A stretch of 6,263 bases of DNA. Source: Bacillota bacterium (GTDB taxonomy: Bacteria > Bacillota > Clostridia > DSM-8532). The stretch is from positions 1 to 6,263 of the forward strand of contig JAEYPI010000033.1 in the NCBI GenBank assembly GCA_023410885.1, written 5' to 3'. The translations under genes were made by a program, and so were the position numbers. The notes under the pieces are model-generated. The model did no database searches. It was not told the origin of the DNA and worked only from the letters and a program-made list of their open reading frames with translations. The first letter of the stretch is position 1, and every line of letters begins with the position of its first letter. Of the stretch, positions 1 through 6,253 are shown in pieces.

Positions 1-791
1 AGTCCTGCCTCAATATTGGTTCCGGAATTTGTACTGATGTCGTTTATTGCTTGGGTTAGGTCATTACTGGGTGTTTCTCCATTCCAATTGAGTGTGGCAG
101 CGTCAACCCAGTTATATACAAGGGTTCCACCCGAGTTGAACTTCACCAAAGCAATGTACCGCTTTGCTCCATTGGCGTCGGATGCGAACTGCTTCGCAAA
201 GCTGATGGCCGCTGACTTGGCGGCGGCAAGCCTTGTGCCTGCCCATGTGCATTTGGGATCGTTAGTTACTATTTTTGGTGTATGATTTTTCTGTTGCTGA
301 CCACAGTTCACGCATTTATTGCCATTGGTAGGCTTTTGGTATGAATGCCCATCAGAGCCAAGATAAGTAGTTGTTGTAGTTGATTTGTGATCATTATGGT
401 TTTCCTCTTTACCACAGCTTGCGCACCAATTCATGGATCCCGAGGCATCCAGAACCAGAACCACGGCAGCATCAGGGGAAATAATCTCTTCCCGGGTCTC
501 CTGCTTGGTTTCAACCTTTAGTGTGATGTCAAACACGTTCTCAAGGTCTGTACCGCTTATGGTCTTAGAAATAGATACCTTTCCACCGGCAGAGGCTTTG
601 GTCTCTAATGGATCACTTTCTATGATATCCCCTGACTCATCCAGTGTATGATATAAGATTTTGCTGTTAAGGTCCTTCTCAATCTGCCATCCGCTGCCTG
701 TGGCTGCCAGCACGCGGACTGGCAGCATACTCATGATCATGACTACCGTAAGTAAAAGCGCCAGATATCTCTTTGTATTTTTTTTTGTCAT
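1..791 (-). CDS. Secreted vWA-domain surface protein, partial (C-terminus beyond left edge)
   Basis: An open frame runs on the minus strand from ATG at 791-789 to base 1 without a stop, giving 263 full codons, so the gene is 3'-truncated by the window edge. AAGGAG (805-800 on the minus strand) lies 8 nt before the ATG and supports this start. Residues 1-30 form a signal peptide: Lys-rich n-region, hydrophobic core about 10-22, likely cleavage near VLAA (27-30). A vWA domain starts near residue 107. Strand VVLVL is followed by the MIDAS motif DASGS (D115, S117, S119), and SGTNIEAGL near 256-264 fits the later conserved Thr motif (T258). Between them is an insert of about 60 residues with two CxxC pairs (C123/C126 and C160/C163), His at 131, 135, 149 and 170, and C181. 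It could bind a metal or form disulfides. Family knowledge suggests a cell-surface adhesin or pilus-tip protein that binds ligand through the MIDAS metal. The divergent sortase fits wall anchoring, but any LPxTG signal would be off the window. The vWA call is firm; the ligand and role are unknown. Confidence 0.88.
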   Translation of the reverse strand, partial: MTKKNTKRYLALLLTVVMIMSMLPVRVLAATGSGWQIEKDLNSKILYHTLDESGDIIESDPLETKASAGGKVSISKTISGTDLENVFDITLKVETKQETREEIISPDAAVVLVLDASGSMNWCASCGKEENHNDHKSTTTTTYLGSDGHSYQKPTNGNKCVNCGQQQKNHTPKIVTNDPKCTWAGTRLAAAKSAAISFAKQFASDANGAKRYIALVKFNSGGTLVYNWVDAATLNWNGETPSNDLTQAINDISTNSGTNIEAG

Positions 792-1025
792 ATAAAATTC
801 TCCTTTCTAAAGAACACAAAAAGTATCCCTTATGGTTTGTGGCCTGAACCCACCTTAACTAAATGCTTCCCCCTTTATCCTCAAGAGCGCTGTCACAAGA
901 ATCTGAACAACAAAAGCTTCCCTACCGCAGAATATACTGGTCGAAGGCTCGGCATACTAAGGGCAATGGTTTGTGGGGGTTCTAAACTCGCCTGGAAGGC
1001 AGGGATTTAGAAATGGAAGAAAGCT
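792..1025. other. Divergent intergenic region between the vWA gene and the sortase gene
   Basis: This 234-bp gap separates the two divergent starts and must hold the 5' signals of both genes. I see the vWA Shine-Dalgarno (800-805, minus strand), a weak GGAAGAAAG before the sortase (1015-1023), an 11-bp direct repeat (832-842 and 966-976) and a small GCCT-GGA-AGGC hairpin (990-1000). TATACT at 933-938 could be a plus-strand -10 box, but no good -35 lies 16-18 bp upstream. I cannot place a promoter with confidence for either gene. No plausible small gene was seen. Confidence 0.6.
832..976 (+). repeat. 11-bp direct repeat pair ATGGTTTGTGG (832-842 and 966-976)
   Basis: ATGGTTTGTGG occurs at 832-842 and again at 966-976, 134 bp apart, one copy near each divergent start. 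In the first copy GGTT is followed after a short gap by AACC. In the second GTTT is followed by AAAC. Each copy therefore has a short inverted arm, as some operator sites do. The repeat is read directly from the sequence; a shared regulatory role is inference. Confidence 0.45.
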
Positions 1026-1751
1026 ATGTGTAAAAGAAATATAAACGTTTTTGGGGTTTTTCTCATCCTTGCGGGCATCTCAATCGCTACCTATGCCGTA
1101 TTCCAGAGCCTGCGCCCCCACTGGTCGGAGCAAGCTCCCACATCGCCTCCCACGTCAATAATCCTCCCTGATTTCGAGCCGGTCTTACCGGTTCCCGGTG
1201 TGTCTCCTGAGTCCGGGGCACAGGCACCTGTTGAAATGGGTGGGCTGCCCGTGGGCAAGCTGGTGATTACCCCGGAGCGGAAAAGCTATGGAGACGGCGC
1301 TATGGCCCTCAGAATTCCGGTACTCAACATCGAATGCACCGTCCACGATGGAACAGAACCGGAGGATCTTAGAAATGGTGTCGGTTTATACGATTATGCA
1401 CAGCTGCCAGGCACAGGCAACCGCAACGTCTCTATCGCCGGTCACCGCAATGGAATCTCCAATGGAAAAGTCACCGATCAAGCCCCCTTTTACTATGTTG
1501 ATACCTTAAAGGAGGGGGATTACCTCTATTTAACAGATAGTGAGCAAATCTACCGCTATTTGTGGGAGAGCTGCACCATCGTGGAGGCAAATGACTGGAG
1601 CCCCATTTATACCACAGGCTATAGCTGCATCACCCTGACCTCCTGCCATCCCATCGGCATCTCCGATCACCGTATTGTGATCCGAGGCGTGTTGGATGGA
1701 ATATTCCCCCTTCAAAAAGATTTTGATTATACTAACGCTTCCGAAGGATAA
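1026..1751 (+). CDS. Sortase (class C/D-like), N-terminally membrane-anchored
   Basis: This is a 241-residue cysteine transpeptidase that would cleave a C-terminal sorting signal of exported proteins and attach them to the cell wall or to each other. Residues about 6-27 form one membrane segment, and residues about 37-68 are a Pro-rich linker out to the catalytic domain (about 75-224). The triad is visible: His140 in SIAGHRN, Cys207 in LTLTSCHP (near 204-208; a second Cys is at 201) and Arg216 in DHRIVIRG. The active-site stretch, CHPIGISDHRIVIRG, resembles pilin-type class C enzymes (CTPYGxxxHRLLVRG). However, there is no C-terminal membrane segment and no obvious DPW/DPF lid, and the single N-terminal anchor is more like class D, so I leave the class open. 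The ATG at 1026 is preceded by a weak GGAAGAAAG site. The divergent vWA surface protein is an obvious candidate substrate, but this is inference. No terminator is evident after the stop. Confidence 0.92.
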   Translation: MCKRNINVFGVFLILAGISIATYAVFQSLRPHWSEQAPTSPPTSIILPDFEPVLPVPGVSPESGAQAPVEMGGLPVGKLVITPERKSYGDGAMALRIPVLNIECTVHDGTEPEDLRNGVGLYDYAQLPGTGNRNVSIAGHRNGISNGKVTDQAPFYYVDTLKEGDYLYLTDSEQIYRYLWESCTIVEANDWSPIYTTGYSCITLTSCHPIGISDHRIVIRGVLDGIFPLQKDFDYTNASEG

Positions 1752-2086
1752 TTCCCATTAAGATATCCATTAAGCAATTAAAATTTCACTCCTTCCTTTG
1801 TCTTCAAAAAAGCCCATAACAAAACAAACTCCATTGGACTTATTTACATTCTGCAATTCCAGGGAGGATTTTTGGTCAATAGCTACGGATATTATGCCTA
1901 GCCAATTAGATCATTCTGTCCTGAAAAATGCATGCCAACACCGCTGTTATCTGATAGGAAAACAAATAAAGTAAACATATACATTAACTATATAAATATT
2001 ATAAATAATTGCTTGCTTTTAAGTAAAACGTAAAAAATACTAAGGAAAATTTTGAGAAAATACTGAAGGGATAAAGACATAATTTT
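1752..2086. other. AT-rich intergenic stretch, no gene seen
   Basis: I find no convincing gene in these 335 bp. There is a 12-bp imperfect tandem repeat just after the sortase stop (CCATTAAG at 1755-1762 and 1767-1774). A strongly AT-rich tract runs from about 1961 to 2060 and could act as an UP-type or bendable region for the promoter downstream. No strong terminator hairpin with a T-run follows the sortase gene. A stop-free minus-strand frame of about 45 codons (about 1770-1907) has no good start or recognisable family. Confidence 0.55.
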
Positions 2087-2100
2087 CGAACATTTGTTTG
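2087..2100 (+). promoter_or_regulatory. LexA (SOS) operator upstream of pcrA
   Basis: CGAACATTTGTTTG matches the Gram-positive LexA box consensus CGAACRNRYGTTYG at every position except one central base (T where R is expected). Its last bases overlap the -35 hexamer of the promoter at 2098-2126, where bound LexA would block RNA polymerase. The dyad extends slightly outward as TTCGAACA-TT-TGTTTGAA with one mismatch. The downstream gene is a PcrA/UvrD helicase; uvrD is part of the E. coli SOS regulon, so SOS control is sensible here. The match is seen directly; binding is inferred. Confidence 0.72.
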
Positions 2101-2126
2101 AATCAACATAGGCTTTATTATATAAT
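2098..2126 (+). promoter_or_regulatory. Sigma-A-type promoter for the pcrA transcription unit
   Basis: TTGAAT (2098-2103) is a 4/6 match to the -35 consensus. It is separated by exactly 17 bp from a perfect TATAAT (2121-2126). Transcription would start near 2133, giving a leader of about 128 nt before the pcrA ATG. The AT-rich tract upstream and the overlapping LexA box support a real regulated promoter. It is the best promoter in the window. Confidence 0.75.
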
Positions 2127-2154
2127 TGATAAGCATTAACATAATAAAGCTTAT
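2108..2154. repeat. Inverted repeat spanning the pcrA -10 box and start site
   Basis: GCTTTATTAT (2112-2121) and ATAATAAAGC (2141-2150) are perfect 10-bp inverted copies separated by 19 bp. The pairing extends outward to 2108 and 2154 if one G-T wobble (2111/2151) is allowed. The left arm touches the first base of TATAAT and the right arm lies just after the predicted start at about 2133. A transcript from this promoter would contain only the right arm, so a terminator role would need transcription from further upstream, such as read-through from the sortase. The T-rich run after it (2154-2161) leaves that possible. Otherwise it may be a second operator. Confidence 0.55.
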
Positions 2155-2191
2155 TTCTTTTCATCAGATGAAGGACAAAAAGGAAAGTCTT

Positions 2192-2206
2192 AAGCTTTAA
2201 AAGCTT
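2192..2206 (+). other. AAGCTT hairpin in the pcrA leader
   Basis: Two AAGCTT copies separated by TAA (2192-2197 and 2201-2206) can form a 6-bp hairpin with a 3-nt loop, followed by TTT. A wider pairing, AAGGAA (2180-2185) with TTCCTT (2223-2228), could enclose it. The stem is AT-rich and short, so it is a weak attenuator or leader structure at best. Confidence 0.3.
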
Positions 2207-2260
2207 TTTCTACGGTATTTCATTCCTTAGAAAAGTGCAAAATCGATCTGGAGGTATACC

Positions 2261-4480
2261 ATGAATCTTTTAGAAGGCCTTAATCCTGAACAGAAGCAAG
2301 CTGTCTTACATACTGAAGGTGCTTTGCTTGTTCTGGCGGGGGCAGGGTCGGGTAAAACAAGAGTCTTAACCCATCGCATTGCTCATCTCGTGGAAGAAAA
2401 AAGCGTTCGTCCCTGGAACATATTAGCCATAACCTTTACGAATAAAGCGGCACGTGAAATGAAGGAAAGAATGGAAGCCCTTATTGGAGGCGAAGCCAAT
2501 AATATCTGGGTGGGAACTTTCCACGCAACTTGTGTTAGAATTTTAAGACGCGATATTGATCGACTGGGATATGATAAAAGTTTTGTCATTTATGATACAG
2601 ATGACCAGCAAAGTCTAATGAAGAGCTGTTTAGAGCAGCTTCAAATCAATGATAAAAATTTTCCGCCCAAGACCGTGCTCCATGAAATAGGGCGTGCCAA
2701 GGATGAACTGCTTGGCCCAGCTGAATTTAAGCGGCTGTATGGCTCGGACTATCGGATGAGTAAAATTGCAGCCCTTTATGAGCTTTATCAAAATAAGTTG
2801 AAGGCAAATAATGCCTTGGATTTTGACGATATCATACTCTTAACCATCCGCATTCTATCCAATTTCCCAGAGGTTCTGGATTATTATGCCGATAAATTCC
2901 GCTATATCATGGTGGACGAATACCAGGATACCAATACAGCCCAATACACGCTGGTGAGTATGTTGGCTGGCGGACACGGGAATATCTGTGTAGTGGGTGA
3001 TGACGACCAGATGATTTACGGCTGGCGTGGTGCGAATCTACGTAATATCCTGGACTTTGAGAAGGACTTCCCCAATTGCAGTATTATCAAGCTGGAGCAG
3101 AATTACCGTTCTACAAAATGTATTCTTGATGCTGCCAATAACGTCATTAAGAATAATTCGGGACGTAAGGAGAAGTCTTTATGGACCAAGAATGGTGAGG
3201 GTGCGACTATTAAACGGTATGAGGCCGCTGATGAGCGTGATGAGGCCTATTTCATCGCCGGGCAAATGCGCTCCTTAAAGAGTTCCGGACGGAGCTTTAA
3301 TGAGATGGCCATTCTCTACCGCCTTAATGCCCAGTCACGGGTATTTGAGGATGTGCTGATGAAGCAGGGGATTCCCTATAAAATTTATGGGGGTCTCAAA
3401 TTCTATGCACGAAAGGAAATTAAGGATGTTATTGCATGGCTGAGGGTAACCCAGAATGCCAATGACGATATCAGCTTGTCGAGGATTATCAATACCCCCA
3501 AAAGAGGTATTGGCAAGACCACCATGGATAAAATTGAGCAGTATGCCATCAATGAAAATGTGAGCATGTATAAGATCATTTCCTTGGCAGCTGATTTTCC
3601 AGAACTGGCAAGGGCTTACCGGAATCTTAACGACTTCTTTAATTTTGTAGAGAGTATGAAGATCCTAGCCTCCCAGACAGAGCTGGTGGAATTTATTGAA
3701 ATGCTCATTGAAAGAAGTGGGCTGGTTAAAGAGTTAGAATTGGAAATGACTGATGAGGCCAGAACCCGAATTGAGAATATTAAGGAATTTATATCGGTTG
3801 CGCGGGAATTTGAAAAAACCACTGAAGAGAAGCCCACCTTGGAAGATTTTTTGGCACATATCTCATTGGTGGCCGATATTGATGATACCGAGGAAGTGGG
3901 AGACCGTGTGGTGCTCATGACCCTTCATAGTGCTAAAGGCTTGGAATTCCCCGTCGTGTTTATGGCAGGTTTGGAGGAAGGTATTTTCCCCAGCTACCGA
4001 TCCCTCACTGAGGAAGCCGAACTGGAAGAGGAAAGACGACTTTGCTATGTGGGCATTACCCGGGCCAGAGAAGCACTCTATATTTCAAACGCCAAATGCC
4101 GTATGCTCTTTGGCAGTACCACCTATAATCGGGAGTCACGTTTTGTTAGAGAAATACCGGAACCCTTAATTGAGGATGCGTTCAGTGATAAAATGCCAAT
4201 GCGGCGGGGCGAGGAAGCGAAAAGTCAATCCGGCTTTGCTCCTAGCGGTAAGGTTGTGGATCTTTCTGATCTTAAGGCCAGAATTAAGGCCTTTAACCGA
4301 GCAACTGAAGACAGTGGCGAAAGTGTACAAGTAGGGGATAGGGTGCTGCATAAAAAGTTTGGTGAAGGTACTGTAAAAGGCAGGGTCTCAGAAAGCGGAG
4401 ACTTCCGTTTGGATATTCTATTTGATCAATTTGGCATGAAGAGGCTTATGGAGAGCTTTGCAAAATTAAAGAAGATGTAG
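2261..4480 (+). CDS. pcrA: ATP-dependent DNA helicase PcrA (UvrD/Rep family, superfamily 1A)
   Basis: This 739-residue helicase has the usual PcrA length and every SF1A motif. In order: the Q motif LNPEQKQAV (7-15), Walker A AGAGSGKT (26-33), Ia ITFTNKAAREM (57-67), GTFHAT (85-90), Walker B VDEYQDTN (218-225), motif III GDDDQMIYGWRGA (246-258), IV QNYRST (280-285), V TLHSAKGLEF (554-563) and VI CYVGITRARE (595-604). The last 50 residues (from VQVGDRVLHKKFGEG, 689 on) match the PcrA C-terminal Tudor-like region known in relatives to contact RNA polymerase. PcrA unwinds DNA 3' to 5' in the cytoplasm. It acts in nucleotide excision repair, removes RecA filaments and helps resolve replication-transcription conflicts. 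TGGAGGT 6 nt before the ATG fixes the start. A LexA-type promoter lies about 135-175 bp upstream. One oddity is Met251 in motif III, where Ser is common. It is the first gene of a likely three-gene unit. pcrB and ligA, its partners in Bacillus, are not beside it. Confidence 0.97.
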   Translation: MNLLEGLNPEQKQAVLHTEGALLVLAGAGSGKTRVLTHRIAHLVEEKSVRPWNILAITFTNKAAREMKERMEALIGGEANNIWVGTFHATCVRILRRDIDRLGYDKSFVIYDTDDQQSLMKSCLEQLQINDKNFPPKTVLHEIGRAKDELLGPAEFKRLYGSDYRMSKIAALYELYQNKLKANNALDFDDIILLTIRILSNFPEVLDYYADKFRYIMVDEYQDTNTAQYTLVSMLAGGHGNICVVGDDDQMIYGWRGANLRNILDFEKDFPNCSIIKLEQNYRSTKCILDAANNVIKNNSGRKEKSLWTKNGEGATIKRYEAADERDEAYFIAGQMRSLKSSGRSFNEMAILYRLNAQSRVFEDVLMKQGIPYKIYGGLKFYARKEIKDVIAWLRVTQNANDDISLSRIINTPKRGIGKTTMDKIEQYAINENVSMYKIISLAADFPELARAYRNLNDFFNFVESMKILASQTELVEFIEMLIERSGLVKELELEMTDEARTRIENIKEFISVAREFEKTTEEKPTLEDFLAHISLVADIDDTEEVGDRVVLMTLHSAKGLEFPVVFMAGLEEGIFPSYRSLTEEAELEEERRLCYVGITRAREALYISNAKCRMLFGSTTYNRESRFVREIPEPLIEDAFSDKMPMRRGEEAKSQSGFAPSGKVVDLSDLKARIKAFNRATEDSGESVQVGDRVLHKKFGEGTVKGRVSESGDFRLDILFDQFGMKRLMESFAKLKKM

Positions 4481-4489
4481 GAGTGCAGC

Positions 4490-5131
4490 ATGATTAAAGG
4501 ATTAGTATTTGATATGGACGGCGTTATTATTGACAGTGAGCCCATACACATCGATTTAACTGTTCAAGTAATGCGTGATGTTGGAAGGGAGCCCTCTCCC
4601 GGCGAAGGCTATGAATTTATTGGTGTTATAAACGAGGAAATGTGGCCCATTCTGATTGCCCGCCACGACATCAAGGAATCACCGGAAGAATTGATGGAGC
4701 GCCAGATGCATTATGTGAAAAAGCGTTTCTTTGAAGAGAAGCTGGAGCCCATAGATGGTATTCCCGAGCTTATGCAGGCTGCAAAACAGCTGGGAATAAA
4801 GATTGCACTGGCAACATCATCACCTCGGTATTTTGCCGAGCATATCCTGAAAAATGTAGGGGTTGAAGCGTATTTTGACGCTTTAGTGACGGCCGATGAG
4901 ATCACGCAGGGTAAGCCAAATCCTGAAATCTATACCAAAGCGGCTCACGCGCTTGGGCTTGAACCCTTTGAGTGCGTTGCTATTGAGGATGCCGCTAAAG
5001 GTATCCAAGCAGCCAAAGGGGCGGGGATGAAATGTATCGGATTTCTCAATCTAAACTCCGGACTACTTGATACAAGTCTAGCGGATTTTGTGGTATCATC
5101 TATTAGGGATATTAACCTTAAAAGCCTTTAG
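4490..5131 (+). CDS. HAD-superfamily hydrolase, beta-phosphoglucomutase-like subfamily
   Basis: This 213-residue cytosolic HAD enzyme would transfer or hydrolyse phosphate through an aspartyl-phosphate. Motif I is FDMDGVIID with the nucleophile D8 and acid/base D10. Motif II is ALATSS (106-111). Motif III is GKPNPEIY with K142. Motif IV is AIEDAAKGIQAAKGAGM with E166 and D167 for Mg2+. Residues about 15-85 form the helical C1 cap between motif I and the core. The residue after ED in motif IV is Ala168, where Ser is usual in beta-PGM relatives. The length and motifs fit the beta-PGM, phosphoglycolate phosphatase and sugar-phosphatase group, but sequence alone does not give the substrate. Its AGGAG (4479-4483) overlaps the pcrA TAG and sits 6 nt before the ATG, so translational coupling is likely. 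One tempting but unproven idea is phosphoglycolate removal after repair of damaged DNA 3' ends. Confidence 0.9.
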   Translation: MIKGLVFDMDGVIIDSEPIHIDLTVQVMRDVGREPSPGEGYEFIGVINEEMWPILIARHDIKESPEELMERQMHYVKKRFFEEKLEPIDGIPELMQAAKQLGIKIALATSSPRYFAEHILKNVGVEAYFDALVTADEITQGKPNPEIYTKAAHALGLEPFECVAIEDAAKGIQAAKGAGMKCIGFLNLNSGLLDTSLADFVVSSIRDINLKSL

Positions 5132-5170
5132 TTCCATTTTAAAGTCCCATCAAGTAAAGGGAGAAGAGAA

Positions 5171-6253
5171 ATGAGTGATAAAAATAATCCTTACTCCAAT
5201 CGCAATATGAACAGTGATGATCTGAATTCCCTATTGGACGAAATGGATTCACTTTTAAAGCGCAACCCCATTTCCGGGGTCTATCAGGATCTCTTTGACC
5301 GAAGGCTGCCCATAATAGAGGATTCAACCCCGGTGCAAGGCGGCGTTGGCCAAAATATGCAGTTTGATCCAGGAGATGGATCTGATGAGGACGCGTTTGA
5401 AGAAAACACGCCCCCCAAGAAGAGCTTGGAAGAGCTCATGGAGGAGCTTAACAATCTGGTAGGCTTAAAGAAGGTCAAAGAGGATGTTCAATCCCTAACC
5501 AATGTGGTTAAGATTATGAAAATGCGTAAGGAGCGTGGCCTTCCTCAGGTTGATATGTCCCTGCACCTGGTTTTTACAGGTAATCCCGGAACGGGTAAAA
5601 CCACTGTGGCCCGTTTGTTGTCAGGCATTTACAGAGAGATCGGTGTGCTCTCCAAGGGGCACCTTGTGGAGGTTGACCGCTCCCGGTTGGTTGCTAAATA
5701 CGTGGGTCAGACGGCACCTCAAGTTATGGAGGTCGTGAAGGAAGCCTTGGGTGGCGTGCTTTTCATCGATGAAGCCTATGCCCTTGTCTCCAGGCGCGGT
5801 GAGAATGATTTTGGCTACGAAGCCGTAGATACTTTGTTAAAAGCCATGGAAGACCACCGTGATGATCTGATCGTCATTGTGGCCGGTTATCCCGATAAAA
5901 TGGAGGAGTTTCTTGAATCCAATCCCGGTCTTCAATCCCGTTTCAATAAGTACATTAATTTTGATGATTATTCCCCTTCTGAGCTTTTGGACATCTTTAT
6001 GAAGATGTGCGAGAAGAATGGATACAAGCCTGCTGAGGCCGCTACACAAAAGGTCAACCAGATGCTGACCCAATTGCATGAATTCCGTTCTGACAGCTTT
6101 GCCAATGCACGCACAGTGCGTAATCTTTTTGAAAAGCTTCTCGCCATACAGGCCGACAGGCTTGCGGCCCTAGAAACTGTTTCCAATGAAGATCTCTCCA
6201 CCATTGTGGAGGAGGATATCGACAAAATAAATATAAGTGATTTAATGCGGTGA
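5171..6253 (+). CDS. AAA+ ATPase of the CbxX/CfqX (SpoVK-like) family
   Basis: This 360-residue protein has one AAA+ module after an N-terminal extension of about 85 residues. The extension holds an amphipathic stretch (16-30) and an acidic, low-complexity part (about 66-80). The module opens with LVGLKKVKEDV (96-106). It then shows Walker A GNPGTGKT (137-144), a VGQTA segment (178-182) that may be the pore loop, Walker B VLFIDEAYAL (196-205; D200, E201), a sensor-1 region IVIVAGYPDKM (234-244), a likely Arg finger R257 in GLQSRF and a sensor-2 NARTVRN (312-318). This is the family of the red-type Rubisco activase CbxX and of sporulation protein SpoVK. No Rubisco gene is present, so a SpoVK-like remodelling ATPase, probably a ring oligomer, is the better guess. 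AAAGGGAG (5156-5163) lies 7 nt before the ATG. The gene follows the HAD gene by 39 nt with no terminator between. Its client protein is unknown. The stop lies 10 nt from the window end, so what follows is unseen. Confidence 0.93.
   Translation: MSDKNNPYSNRNMNSDDLNSLLDEMDSLLKRNPISGVYQDLFDRRLPIIEDSTPVQGGVGQNMQFDPGDGSDEDAFEENTPPKKSLEELMEELNNLVGLKKVKEDVQSLTNVVKIMKMRKERGLPQVDMSLHLVFTGNPGTGKTTVARLLSGIYREIGVLSKGHLVEVDRSRLVAKYVGQTAPQVMEVVKEALGGVLFIDEAYALVSRRGENDFGYEAVDTLLKAMEDHRDDLIVIVAGYPDKMEEFLESNPGLQSRFNKYINFDDYSPSELLDIFMKMCEKNGYKPAEAATQKVNQMLTQLHEFRSDSFANARTVRNLFEKLLAIQADRLAALETVSNEDLSTIVEEDIDKINISDLMR

Noticed and set aside
16..651. Plus-strand open frames opposite the vWA gene (16-285 and 433-651)
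   Set aside because: The minus strand carries a continuous frame with a signal peptide, a MIDAS motif and a good ribosome binding site. The plus-strand frames are its shadows and show no family features.
792..1025. Possible cyclic-di-GMP or other riboswitch in the divergent leader, since such elements can control surface genes
   Set aside because: I looked for the conserved GEMM-type core and stems on both strands and could not assemble them. A covariance-model search (Infernal against Rfam) would settle it.
1013..1033. Six-codon upstream frame (MEESYV) overlapping the sortase ATG
   Set aside because: It has no Shine-Dalgarno of its own, and a frame this short occurs easily by chance. A leader-peptide role cannot be supported.
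1401..1418. LPGTG sequence inside the sortase (residues 127-131), matching a cell-wall sorting signal
   Set aside because: It lies in the middle of the catalytic domain, just before SIAGHRN, where sortases normally carry a PGxGN-type loop. No membrane helix or basic tail follows, so the match is a coincidence of the fold motif.
1861..1901. Strong GGGAGG followed by TTG and nine codons (MVNSYGYYA)
   Set aside because: The peptide is only nine residues, uses a TTG start with tight spacing, and has no visible promoter or partner. Chance is the simpler explanation.
1770..1907. Minus-strand stop-free frame of about 45 codons, with a stretch (LELQNVNKS) faintly like the start of an ABC ATPase domain
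   Set aside because: It has a stop on both sides, no start codon with a Shine-Dalgarno at its upstream end, and no Walker motif. The similarity is too short to call even a pseudogene.
5132..5170. Possible terminator between the HAD gene and the AAA+ gene
   Set aside because: Only a weak CTTTA/TAAAG pairing is present at the junction, with no GC-rich stem and no T-run, so read-through is more likely.
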